Assembly (NCBI GenBank): GCA_963575745.1
Contig: CAUYUJ010003625.1
Location: forward strand, 426,635 to 490,634
Direction: 5' to 3'
From: Prorocentrum cordatum
Lineage: Eukaryota; Sar; Dinophyceae; Prorocentrales; Prorocentraceae
Length of the DNA: 64,000 nucleotides
Shown: in pieces, positions 18,365 through 28,417 of the stretch
Layout of the letters: each line of letters starts with the position of its first letter
Numbering within the stretch: position 1 is the stretch's first letter
Notes under the pieces: model-generated
The model's input: only the letters and a program-made list of their open reading frames with translations
What the model was told of the DNA's origin: nothing
Databases searched by the model: none
Program-made: the position numbers and the translations under genes

Positions 18365-18990
18365 AACACATGCCAAACAAGTGTGTCAAGAGAGTGTCGG
18401 GCGCCAGGAAAAAGTGTCAGGAAAGTGTCAGAAAAGTGTCGGGTGCCAAAAAAAGTGCCAGGAAAGTGTCAGAAAAGTGTCAGAAAAGTGTCGGTTGGCC
18501 AAAAAGTGCCAGGAAAATGTCAGGAAAGTGTCGGGAAAGTGTCGGGTGTCAAAAAAAGTGCCAGGAAAGTGTCAGGAAAAGTGTCAGGAAAGTGTCGGGT
18601 GATCAAAACAAGTGTCAGGAAAGTGCCAGGAAAGTGTCAGGAAAGTGTCAGCGCGTGCCCAGGAAGCGCCATGACCAGCGGTCGGTGAGTGCAGCGCGTG
18701 TGCTGGTGTAAGTTACTTTGGGCGACGGATCGGGCACTGATGTTGGACAACGCGCCCGCGTGTGGTGCCACGCGTGTCACAAAAAAAGCGTCGCACCCCT
18801 CAAACGCGGCCACGCGCGTTGAAAAAAGTGTCAGGAAAGTGTCAAAAGTGCCAGAAAAGTGCCAGAAAAGTGTCAGGAAAAGTGTCGGCGCTAAAACGTC
18901 GCGCCGCCTGGGTTGCAAAAAAAGTGTCAGGCCCCAAACTGCGTGCCACAGGGGTGCCAAAAAAAGTGCCAGGAAAGTGTCGGCATCGCG
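18365..18990 (+). repeat. AAAGTGTCAGG 11-12-bp minisatellite
   Basis: More than 30 units of the form AGTGTCAGGAA / AGTGCCAGGAA / AGTGTCGGGTGCCAAAAA in two blocks (18390-18660 and 18820-18990), separated by about 160 bp containing CGCGTGT-rich sequence. Frames through it encode KCQESVRKVSG-like repeats on the plus strand and are not called. The same motif appears at 6.92 kb and, inverted, at 30.70-30.82 kb. Confidence 0.85.
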
Positions 18991-19014
18991 TTGGCGGGCG
19001 CGGCGCGAGGACGC

Positions 19015-19450
19015 GCGGGGAGGGGGGGGAGGAGGAGGAGGAGGAGGAGCAATGTGTGCAGGAGGGTGAGGGTGGCAGGAGGAGGAGGAGGAGGAGGAGG
19101 AGGAGGAGGAGCAGGGGGCGGGTGGAGGAGGCCAGGAGGGGGGTTGGGCAGGAGAGGGGGGAGTTGGAGAAGGAGGAGGGGGGAGGAGAGGGAGGAGGAG
19201 GAGGATGAGGAGGACGCAAGAGTCTTAAGAACTCAAACTTGCGTGGGCCCGAGGGCTCCCCGGGAGTCCTGGAGCGGGGTTGGCGAGGGGGGGATGAGGA
19301 TGAGCAGGCGGATGATGCGGAGGATGAGGAGGATGAGGAGTAGGATGAGAAATACATGGGGAGGGCGAGGATGAGGGGGAGACGAACGGGGAGGATCAGG
19401 GTGATGAAGACGAGGAGTAGGACGAAGAGGGGGAGGAGGAGGAGTAAGAA
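19015..19450 (+). repeat. (GGA)n / GAGGAT purine-rich tract
   Basis: GGAGGA repeats (19020-19215) then GAGGATGAGGAGGATGAG-type repeats (19300-19450), plus strand almost all purine. Gly/Arg/Glu-rich and Ser/Leu/Pro-rich frames are shadows. Confidence 0.9.
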
Positions 19451-19497
19451 GGCTGATGACATATTTCACGCTAATTGTGCAAATTGCTTGGCACCTC

Positions 19498-19592
19498 GTC
19501 GCCATGGCTGGATTCGCCCTCGGACATCGTCGCCACGGCTGGATTCGCATCAAGGCATTGGTCGCCAAGGCTGGATTCGTCTCGGGGTCGTT
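19498..19592 (+). repeat. CGTCGCCACGGCTGGATTCGC tandem repeat, array 1
   Basis: Three units of about 33-36 bp carrying GTCGCCA-(T/C/A)-GGCTGGATTCG. A larger array with the related GGCTGGATCCGCC core is at 30285-30480. Confidence 0.8.
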
Positions 19593-19802
19593 GACACCTG
19601 ATTCACTATGGTGGGGGTGGGTGGGTAGTTCTCTTTTCCCAATCCGCATTCCCCCCATCGTTCTCCCCGCACCCGCCTCCCCCCCTCAAGCTCATCCTCG
19701 TCCTCCTCGCCCGTTCCTCGGGGCCCTCCCTCTCCCAGACGGCTACGCCTCCTCCTCGTCCTCCTCATCATCCCCCTCCCCGACAATACGTTATATGTTG
19801 GA

Positions 19803-20551
19803 TCATGGCGGGAGGCGCGGCTCGATCGGCTCACCAGGCCGCCGCTTACGCTCCCTCTCAAAAAGTGCAGTGGCAGCCGCACCCCCCTCTTCAGCAAGGA
19901 TGCGCCTGGCTTCTATACGCTGTTCGAGCGTGAAGCCGAAAATGCACCAATTATTACGATGATCATCCCGCTCGGGACTCCGATGCGCGCGCATCAGCCA
20001 CGCAGCGAGCAGGCCTAAGGGCCTGCCCTGCTCAAGGGATTCAGCGGACGCAACGCTCGTCCGAGTGAGCCTACACCTGTTGCCGTCATGCGTGTGACGA
20101 GGGTGCTTGCATACGCACTCGTAGTTACCACTTGCATAATACGAAATCGTACCCCATCTGAAATCCACTGAAGCGAGGGCAACACCTGGCGCGAGATCAC
20201 TGTCTACCAGACCAGGGCCAACCGTGTCCGTTATAATGTCTACGGCGTCGTCCCCTTCAAGGTCATCGTCATCTTTCAAAGCAACACATACACCCCCTCC
20301 AATGTGAGATTCATCTGCGTCCGCTCCGCCGTCGGCCGCGCCGCGGAGCTTCTTCTGATTAGGTGGCTTCGGCCATAATTGGTACGTGTCCGCAGAGCGA
20401 GCCTTGACAACCTGAGTGCTGATATCGAAATCCAGTGAGCGTCGGCCATCAGATACAAGCGCGTAGAACCTGACATGCCAGAGCACACCAGGGCCCCTAT
20501 CCAGCGAGTTCAGCACTCCCCAGTGCGACTTGACGATCGAAGTCCCCTGGG
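19803..20551 (-). CDS. Cys/His-cluster protein exon, C-terminal (unknown function)
   Basis: Minus-strand frame open from about 20627; TTAGTTCCCAG|GGGAC at 20552 is a credible acceptor, so the exon probably starts there (GTSIVKSHWGVLNSL). It ends at a stop at 19803 after RRPGEPIEPRLPP. Features: hydrophobic/aromatic N-terminal part (residues 1-75), acidic KDDDDLEGDD near residue 115, then CVCKHPRHTHDGNRC, a Cys/His cluster that may bind zinc (inference), and EQGRPLGLLAAWLMRAH. I associate this C-terminal layout with multi-copy dinoflagellate proteins of unknown function (memory, unverified). All candidate exons to 30.2 kb share its strand, so this may be the last exon of one large gene; the nearest upstream exon is 3 kb away. 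Confidence 0.6.
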
Positions 20552-20629
20552 AACTAACATCAAACACACGGATACACACGCACCCCAGCCCAAACCAAAT
20601 GCACACGTTACCAGACATTGTGAACAATT

Positions 20630-21540
20630 GCCCAAATCAAGCACACACTATTTCCAAAACAAATGCAACGTGGTGTCATTCCATGTGGCCAGCGCCAGAG
20701 AAGCCGAGCACGCACCAGGTTCCGAGCCCGTGGGGGGATCAATTCGACCTCGAAGGGTTGGTTGGGGTATGGGGTTATGTTCGGATTAGGACGTCCGCAT
20801 CAGGGCTAAGATTGCATGGCAGATCTGCGCAAGGTGTTTAACGCTCAGGCAAGGCCCCCGACACATATCATAACCAAAAAGGGCCAGGCATCTGAAATCT
20901 GAAGACGAAGGCTTACAATGGCAACGCACCTGTTTCAGCTACCAGTCAGTACACGGCAATGTCATAGCATTCAAGTAGACAACCATACTCACCATCCTGC
21001 CCCATCCCTAGACCTCAGCCACAAGACCCGAACTGTAAACACCCAACCACTACCAACCCTAATCGTAATACCCTAACCATATCACTCCGGCCCTGAGGCC
21101 CTGTCCCTAATACCCTAATACCCCAGACTCAAAGACCAGAGCCCTAGAGCACCGTAAGACTGTACGACCTTAGCCTAAGACCAACCACTAAAGCCCAACC
21201 CCTCGACACCCTAACCATAAGCTTTATGGCCAATCACGCCCCACCCCTAAAGACGTCATCCCGAACACGGGGAGCCACACCCTGACACACTAACACGGGC
21301 AACCAACACCGAACGCCCGAAATTTATGAATCCCACCACCCTCCAACATAACACCAGAGAGATCCCGAGCAACATTATCAAACATAACCACTAAGCACAA
21401 GCATCGCATGCAACACTCACCCCTACACTTTTTACCAGAACACCCTCAGCACATAGCCACGCCACAAGAATTCGATCCCCAAACAATGCTTGCACCTATG
21501 GCTCACTCCTCAGACCGTGCCTGCCCTTAGGTCGCAGTAC
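20630..21540. repeat. CCCTAA/CCTAACC-rich spacer
   Basis: From 20985 to about 21330 the plus strand is full of CCCTAAT, CCCTAACC, ACCCTAA, CTAAGACC and CCACTAAAGCCC motifs in no fixed period, resembling degenerate telomere-type DNA (CCCTAA/CCCTAAA). No coding signal; A/C-rich to 21540. Confidence 0.55.
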
Positions 21541-22470
21541 CCGAACAGCCAACCTGCCAACCAACCTGCTAACCAACCTGCCAACCAACCAACCACGCCC
21601 CGAAAGCGCCCATCAGCGGCCACTCCTGCCTTACGCGCCCCCCATTTCTCCAGGGGCCTCAGGCAGTGTGCGGCGTCCGACACCTATGGTACTCGCCCCC
21701 CCTCTCCAGGGGCCTCCCATGGTGCGGATATGGGCTGATGGGGCCGCGGCGCATGACGGGGCCCCGCGTGGCCAACCAACCAACCGAACCAGCCAAACAA
21801 CAGATCCAAGGAATGTCAAACAACCGCCCGATCCAACCAACCAGCCTGCCAACCAACTAACCCAACCAACCAACCCAATCAACCCGCCAACCAACCAACC
21901 AACCAAACAACCAACCGACCGCCAACAACGGAAACGGAAATATGCATGGGTCGCATGTTGGTTTAGGCCCAGACGTGCACTCCTGCACATCAGATGGGGT
22001 TACCGCCGTTGGCATCCCAAGAGTTCGCGGCCCTTTCTGCGCCATGTTCTAGGGGCACGGCCAACCAATTTGCCAACCAACTTGTCAACCAACCAGCCGA
22101 CCAACCAACCTCCCCCCAAAAAAACTGCCAACCAACCTGCCAAACAACATACCAACCAACCTGCCAACCAACCAACCAACCACGCCCCGCAAGCGCCCAT
22201 CAGCGGCCACTCCTGCCCTACGCGCCCCCCTTTCTCCAGGGGCCTCAGGCAGTGTGCGGCGTCCGACACCTCTGGTACGCGCCCCCCTCTCCAGGGGCCT
22301 CCCATGGTGCGGATCTGGGCTGATGGGGCCTCGGCGCGCGACGGGGCCCCGCACGACCAGTCAACCGAGCCAGACAACCAAGTCGTCAACCCACGAATCC
22401 AACCAACCAGCCTTACAAGCAAACCATCCAGACATACAGCCCAACCAGGCAGCCAACCATCAGCCACGAC
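21540..22470 (+). repeat. CCAACCAACCTG minisatellite with a ~187-bp direct duplication
   Basis: Four blocks of (CCAA)n / CCAACCAACCTGC (21548-21600, 21770-21925, 22060-22190, 22350-22460) flank two near-identical copies of a ~187-bp segment, 21597-21785 and 22183-22368, both containing GCGCCCATCAGCGGCCACTC, CAGGGGCCTCAGGCAGTGTG and GGCCTCCCATGGTGCGGAT. By eye the copies differ at about 6% of positions. Probably intronic or intergenic. Confidence 0.85.
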
Positions 22471-23604
22471 AGCGGCGAGATAAGATAACCCGCCGCTCTA
22501 GGCCCATCGAGGCCACAACGGGGCGGGGGGCGGGGAGCGGGCAATGACCATGCCACCACCAGGCCCACAAGAAGAGACCATTGGGAGCCAACGCCCTTTT
22601 CGACACACCCCGTTGCGCGGGTCGTCGACATCGGGGCGGCGGGGCGGCAGATAGCCCATGACCATCTGTGAGAGGTCAACGCATGGCTCAGACACGCCCA
22701 TGTCAACACCGAAGCAAATATCAGACAACGCGGCAAGTGAGCGAGCGCGCGGGCATCCCAGTCGGCGCCATTTCCACGCACCCAAAAATACAATCTCGAA
22801 AGGTCTCCCAGAAGTACCTCACCCCTCCTCCTCCTCCTCCGCCTCCTCCTCATCATTCTCCCCCTCGTCGTCACCATCGCCCCCGTCGCCCTTCCGTTGC
22901 CTTTTGGGCACGCAGTGCGCCGTGCAGGGCCGAGAGATGTTGGTGTCCAGGCTCCTGGCCGTTAGCATTCTGGCCTATTGACGTATGGTCTTCAGGCCAT
23001 GGTCTGAGAGCCAGAGCCTCGCGCGAAAGGGCATCATTGATAGGTGCGTTAAGGGCTATGTTCGCTGGCGCGATGCTCTTCATGACTTGTGTGCTAAAGC
23101 TTGGCATTGTGATTTGCACTGGTCTGTTTGGGCGTTGAGGCCAGGGTCGCACGGTTCTAGCGGACATTAATTAGGGCGTTCGGGGTAAGGCATTGATGTT
23201 GAGGTTACATCATACACGTCAGAGTTCTATTTATAGGGCACGTTCTTCGTCCAACTTATAACTTAGGGCACTTGCTGGAGAGCTCGGGCGCCCTGCCTGC
23301 ACATGGGGGGCAGGGGCGGAGGGGTGGGGTCACATGCCATGTAAGAGGAAACCTGAAACGATACCGACACCGATTGCGACTCAACCAGTCAGGTCTGTGC
23401 TGGCCTTCCGCCCTGCGGGCCTCGCGGGAGCCGCGTGGTGCCATATTTTGGACGGTTTGGAATTGCGGGCGCCTTTTTTGTGGATGCCCTCTGTGGTGTT
23501 GCATGGGCCTTCTGGGGTGGCCTCTTGGAGCAGCGCTGGGGGGCGCAAACCAAAGAAGGGTGGATGGGAGGACCTCTTATAGAAGGTGTCTGATTCCACG
23601 CCGC
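22471..23604. other. No gene recognised; CTC microsatellite inside
   Basis: (CTC)n at 22822-22850 and a CGTCGTC-type stretch to 22890. 22970-23280 has TTAGGGC and GGGCGTTNNGG motifs like 12.54-12.79 kb. No frame with protein-like composition was found. Confidence 0.5.
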
Positions 23605-24107
23605 TCAGGTGCCTGGGGTGCGTGCGAGGGAAGGTTCGTTATTGGGGGAAGGGGGCCTGTCCTTGAGCACGTACTCGCCGACGTCGTCCAGGTCCCTCCT
23701 CAATATCATGCGCTGCAGGGTCGGCCGAAAGGGGGTGATGCTCATGTGGCTGAAGTGGTACCACTGCCTCTCGGGCAAGACGTGGTCGCCGCGCTCAGCG
23801 AGGGCCCAGGGGTCGTCGGTGAGCGTTGGCACAAGCTGAATAACAACCCACCGATGTTTCAATAGCACGCAGTCGGCCTTCCGAGACACGTTGAACTCCG
23901 TCTTTATGGCCCGAAGGAAGCAATTTCGAAACGTGCGCAGGTCGTTCCCAGATGCCGAACACAGACAAATTCCAACTACTGAGCATGGGGGACGAGTGAA
24001 GCCACCCTGGGCGCTGGGCCGCTGAATGTCGGAGACCTTATCGCATTTACTCCACTTGGAAATCAGCCAGCCCTCCAGACAGAGGTGGCGGAAGATCTCG
24101 TTATGTC
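23605..24107 (-). CDS. Coding exon of unknown function (~165 codons)
   Basis: The minus strand is open from just after a TGA at about 24109 and reads HNEIFRHLCLEGWLISKWSK, then KADCVLLKHRWVVIQLVP and WYHFSHMSITPFRPTLQRMI, ending near GEYVLKDRPP before low-quality sequence. Composition is balanced, aromatic-rich and unlike the neighbouring repeats, the best evidence that it is coding. There is no start near its 5' end, so it should be an internal exon. Several cysteines (CLE, CDK, PPCS, CLCS, RNCF, ADC) are scattered rather than in a fixed motif. I do not recognise a catalytic family. Same strand as the flanking candidate exons at 25.2-25.5 and 19.8-20.6 kb. Confidence 0.55.
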
Positions 24108-24109
24108 AA

Positions 24110-25030
24110 CCTTGTTTCCCTTCAAGGGGGCCCCCAAACCCCCGACGCCCGCCCTCCCCCGGGCATTCAAGGAAGGGCGGGGTTCGGGGGAGAGGGTTGG
24201 GACAGGGCGGGGAGTGAGGGTGATGGCGGCGCGAGGCGCCCGATGGCTTTGGGGCCAATATTGCCCCCCAGAGGGCCCCAAGTAGCCAGAGATGGCTTCG
24301 AACATGGCTGGCACCAAGTAGCCCAAGACCACATATTGCTACGCATTGCTCCCAACGCCCAACGCTGCTCTACGAGGCCCGCCCCGATACGGCTCACAAT
24401 CACCACGGAACACCCGAGGCCCCAGAGAAGCCGTCATTTTTCCCAACGCCTGAAGAAAACGCCTGAGCGTCGGGCCCAAGCTGGCTGCAATATGGATCCA
24501 AGACAGCCCAACGGGGTCTCAAGAGGAACCCCGCCCGCCCCTCCCCCTACACCCCTCCCCTCCCCTCCTCTCCCCAGGTGGCCCCAAAACGGCCACGAGA
24601 ACGCCAAACAGCGCCACGATATCGCCTCAAGAGGGCATGCGTTTGGCCTCCGACGAGGGGGGGAGGGCGGGAGGAGGCAGGGGGCGCAGCCGAATATCCT
24701 TTTTGTCTGACCGATTGCTTCCAAGTCCGACACACGAAAGCCCCCGAAGGCCTCGATGGGAGGGGTGCGGGAAGGGGTGCAAGAGACCCTGAATCGATAC
24801 CCTCTAAGGGCTTCCATACCACACAAAGGGCGAAACCCTAAACCCGAAAAGGGTATCTAAGCTTGCCCAGCAGGGCAGCACGATGACCCCAGAGGTCCAC
24901 AGGACATCAGGAGGCCCATCGAAAACGGTTGTAATGGCTCGTGCGGTTGGATCACGCCGTCGTGTCCGTCGTCGTTTTCGTCATCGCGTCATTATCCTCA
25001 CCCTTCGCGTTGCCCTTCCACCTCCTCGCA
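24110..25030. repeat. Spacer with CCAAGACAGCCC-type degenerate repeat
   Basis: 24230-24640 shows phrases like GGGCCCCAAGTAGCCAGAGA, GCACCAAGTAGCCCAAGA and GGATCCAAGACAGCCCAACG, the family also seen at 8.0 and 27.7 kb. The rest has no coding signal; frames are Arg/Pro/Ser-rich. Confidence 0.5.
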
Positions 25031-25110
25031 CTCCCACCTCATCATCATCATCATCATCATTGTCATCTTCATGCCAACATCACGCTCATCATCATCCTCC
25101 GCGTCATCGC
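25030..25110. repeat. (CAT)n microsatellite
   Basis: TCATCATCATCATCATCATT followed by degenerate CATC triplets. It lies immediately beyond a ~100-bp segment that is paralogous to 28450-28545, which also has a trinucleotide repeat beside it. Confidence 0.85.
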
Positions 25111-25209
25111 ACGTTCCGATGATAACTGCTGACGTTCCACTGGTGCATTCCATGCTTCTGCGCTTGCCTGATTGAAGCCGTCCACCTGGGCATGATTTCT
25201 CGACGGGCT

Positions 25210-25530
25210 GGCGGGAGACGCAAAGCGTTGTGAATTAATGAGGAAGCCTTTTTTGAAACTACCAGATATGTTCTTTTTCCCGTGGGCGGTGATGCCCGCG
25301 CTGACGTCCACAATGTCCGACGTCGGGGGGCTGAGGGCCACGTCGGACAGGCCCACGCTCGGGCACGTGCGCAGCTGCCGCCTCTGCTCCTGGAGATGGG
25401 GCGCCACATCTGAGACCAGGCGGTCCAGTGCCCGCGACCCTTCTGAAGAGTGAACGCGCGCTTGTCCAATCATGTGGCCCCTGAGGACCTGCCGCCCCGA
25501 GCCACCTCGCCGTCGCCCGTCAGCCGACAC
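25210..25530 (-). CDS. Possible coding exon (~105 codons), unknown function
   Basis: Minus-strand frame reading RALDRLVSDVAPHLQEQRRQ, then GLSDVALSPPTSDIVDVSAG and KKNISGSFKKGFLINSQRFA. Composition is balanced and protein-like. Near 25215 the sequence CTTTGCGTCTCCCGCCAGCC aligns with CTTCGCGTGTCCCCGTAAGC at the end of the 28.4-30.2 kb block, suggesting both end at related exon-intron junctions (GT in one, GC in the other). It could be an internal exon of the same gene or a fragment of a paralogous copy. No motif recognised. Confidence 0.4.
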
Positions 25531-25604
25531 CGCCGCCCCTCACACCGCGGCTCGACGGGGCAGCAAGGGCACTAGACGCCAAGCCCGACCCTGCCCCCCA
25601 CAAA

Positions 25605-27060
25605 TCAAACACATTCAAATGTATAATGGTTGATCGGGGCGGTGGCGGCTCCAGAGGGCGCGCGTTCACTCTTCCGACCTTGCTCTGAAGACCAGCGCTG
25701 AACTGCCTCGTCTGCGGCGCGAACAGCGGCTCGTTCACGAGCGGACGATGCCCGCATCAAGCCCCTGCCAGCAGCATACGCAGCCTGAATCGTGGACGTG
25801 TCGGCAACCTGAACGGCGAGAGCGATGGCGGTCTGCTGCACTCGGGGCTGGGGCGCCATTGCCAAAATCCCTTCAGAAGGGTCGGGCATCGGCAACGCCA
25901 ATGACGCGGTCAGCGACGCCTGGTCCTGGGCGGAGCGCTGCAGCCGACGCACGTCCCTCGACTTTGCGCCGAACGAGGACGCGTCCTGGTAGCCCTCCCT
26001 GTGCCTTGCCGTGGCAGCACTGGCAATCTCCACCTGCGCGGCGCTCATGGCCGCTCTCCCGCCAGCGTTGTACTCCGCCGAGAGAGCCGCGAAGTCAGCT
26101 CGACCTCTGCAGCCCAATCGCTTCAAGCGGACAAGCAAGCGCCACAAGCCGCCCCCGCCGCGAACTGGATCGGGGTCGTCATCGCTGCTATCACCATCGG
26201 CCTCGTCCAAGGTAGGTTCGCCGAGATCTGTCCACAGGTTCAGCCCCGCGGCTCGACGACGCCAACAATCGAGGACCCAGAGGGCCTGCTGGTAGACGAT
26301 GTCGGTGGGATGCGTCTGCAATCCAGCTGCTCTGAGCCGCCTGTTGATGCTAGCGTGGATCGACTCCAGGTCCATGATCGTGAGCCTCGCGTGCCGAGCC
26401 AAGTGCCTGCGACACAGGACCGCTGCCTCGGCAAAGCACCCACCGCGAGCGGTCGCGAAGTCCCTGTGGAGGACGCCGAACGCGCCGAGGAGGCAAGCGG
26501 GCATGCTCATGAGGCGCTCTGCCAACTCGAAGTCGGGGTCTCCGCCATCGCCGCCAAGGTCCAATCGAAAAGTTTCGAACGGCTGGCGACGATGGCGGGC
26601 GCGCATCTCCTCTTCGAATACGCCAGCGGCCCCAGACAAGAATCGGAACGCGTAGCACGACAACCTCAGCGTGCGCCAACTCGGTCGGATAATGGTATCC
26701 CACATCACGGGCTCAGTCATGATCCAGCACACCTTCCTCGTGAATTCTGATTCCATGGCGCAGCTGGCAAGGGTATACAGTGGCAAGAGATTGAAATCGG
26801 CGCGAGGTCCAGATAAAGGGTCGATGCCAGCCCGTATGATCTTCTTTCTGGTCTCAGCGCTGAAGGGGCCGTACTGATGAACCATGAATGATCTGAGGGG
26901 CTCGGAGCACTGGCGAACAACGATGACCTTCTTAAGTGGATCGGTTGCCAACCATCGGGCCGCCTCGACCCCGTGCTTCTCCACGTCTCCGCGACGAAGG
27001 AACTCAGCGGGCCGAGGCGGCGGAGGCTCCGCGGTCCACACAGCGACGGCGTCAGCAGAC
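25605..27060 (-). CDS. Coding block of unknown function (~480 codons)
   Basis: Opens after an acceptor CCCGCTAG|GTCTGC (AG at 27062-27061) and reads SADAVAVWTAEPPPPRPAEF. Residues about 25-190 are well-balanced and aromatic-rich (VIVVRQCSEPLRSFMVHQYG, KVCWIMTEPVMWDTIIRPSW), then helical Arg/Leu-rich sequence with LCRRHLARHARLTIMDLESI. From about residue 285 it becomes acidic then Ala/Arg/Ser-rich and may be a disordered tail. It ends at a stop at 25605, or splices out earlier. The lack of an ATG at the 5' end and the clean AG|G acceptor argue for an internal exon continuing from 28.4-30.2 kb across about 1.4 kb of repeat-filled sequence. Function not recognised. Confidence 0.65.
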
Positions 27061-27134
27061 CTAGCGGGCGGGGTAAAGGCGGAACGGGGCGTTGATTAGG
27101 CGAGGGGGGGAGGGGCATGCGGACCCCTTCTAGT

Positions 27135-27235
27135 GGCCCCACCTAGTCATCACCATCGCCACCATCATTTCAGCACAACCATCATCATCATCAGCACCAT
27201 CATCATCATTAGTATCATTCCCCTCACCCCTCCAC
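27135..27235. repeat. (CAT)n microsatellite
   Basis: CATCACCATCGCCACCATCA followed by CATCATCATCAGCACC-type triplets, just upstream (minus sense) of the acceptor at 27061. Confidence 0.85.
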
Positions 27236-27689
27236 CTCCCCCTCCATACGCACACACACGCTCCTGCCACACATGCCCCTCAACCTTTCCCCCTCTCCTC
27301 ACCCTGCGGCACGCTGGGGGGGCATGGAGATGAGGGGCGTGGCCATGGGAAGGGAAATGGGGCGAGGGTCAGCGCCCTCTCCCCAGGTGGGGAGGGGGAG
27401 CAGGCGAGAGTGACGGGGAGGATATGTCGGATGAAAGGGTGTGGGGAGGGGGAGGGGGCTGGGGCGGGGGGTGATGGCCTTGGGGGGATGGGCAGGTGGA
27501 TAAAGAGGGGCAGGTGGACCTCTCGCCGCCAGCATCGCCACCGCACACCAAGCGAAATATCCACCTGCTCTTGGAGCATGCGGTGCGTTGCACCGCCCAT
27601 CGCCCCACTTCCCGTTTCGGCTGGGCGGGGGGGGGGGCTCGCCCAGCCAGTCCTTAGGTCTGGGCTGCGGCCGAGCAGAGCGTTCAAGC

Positions 27690-28260
27690 TGACCCCAGAT
27701 TGCTCCGACGGGTGGACCAGGATATTTCAAGATTGCCTCCAAGATGGCTCAATACGGCACAACGTCGCTCAGTATGGCGGCCAAAACCAAGAGGCCCCAC
27801 GGCTGTTCCAGAACGTGTGCAAGCAGCAGCGGGGCCCCTCGAAGATGCCCTGGGATGCCACCGTCGGCCCAAGACCTGAAGCAATTCCACGTCATGTGCA
27901 TTCTCGCTCGCGCGCTTCCGACGGGCCTCAGTGTCCTCAGTATGTAGTAGGGGCCCAGAGAAGCCCACTATGGCCAACGACGGCCCTAAGACAGCGCCAA
28001 TGCAGCACCAAGAACACCCGTTGGCTCCCAATAATGCCCCAATAAGCCAGTACCAAGAACCAATGCGGATGGGGGGTGGATGAAAGCGGCCCGCCGCGTT
28101 GAGCCACAAGGCCCAAGATAGCACCCGATACGTTTCCCAGAGCGCCCAAGGTACATTTGAAAGGGCACCAAGTGGGCCCCGAAAAGCAACCACATGCTTC
28201 CATCAATGTCCACATGTTGCTCTAAGATGCATCCCATGGGCCCCAAGAGGCTCGCGGGCC
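27690..28260. repeat. CCAAGATGGCTC-type degenerate repeat in a probable intron
   Basis: Loosely repeating phrases: GCCTCCAAGATGGCTCAATA, GTCGCTCAGTATGGCGGCCA, GAATGCGAAG-like variants, GCCCCAAGAGGCTC. Same family as 8.04-8.69 kb. Confidence 0.5.
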
Positions 28261-28279
28261 GAACATGTCGTGAATGCCA

Positions 28280-28335
28280 CTGCGCTTGAATTGTCGTCGT
28301 CGGTGTCGTCGTTGTCGTCGTTGTCGTCTCTCTCT
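28280..28335. repeat. (GTC)n microsatellite
   Basis: GTCGTCGTCGGTGTCGTCGTTGTCGTCGTTGTCGTC, ending in a CTCTCTC run; sits just beyond the 3' limit of the 28.4-30.2 kb coding block. Confidence 0.85.
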
Positions 28336-28417
28336 CACGCACTCCTGAATCATGACCCTCCCCCTCCTCATCCCGCGCGTTCGCCACCCATTCACTTCTC
28401 CGCGCTCCCATCCCCCT

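Noticed and set aside
18285-18711. Lys/Ser/Cys-rich repeat proteins on the plus strand
   Set aside because: Direct translation of the AAAGTGTCAGG minisatellite in three overlapping frames; no single frame is favoured.
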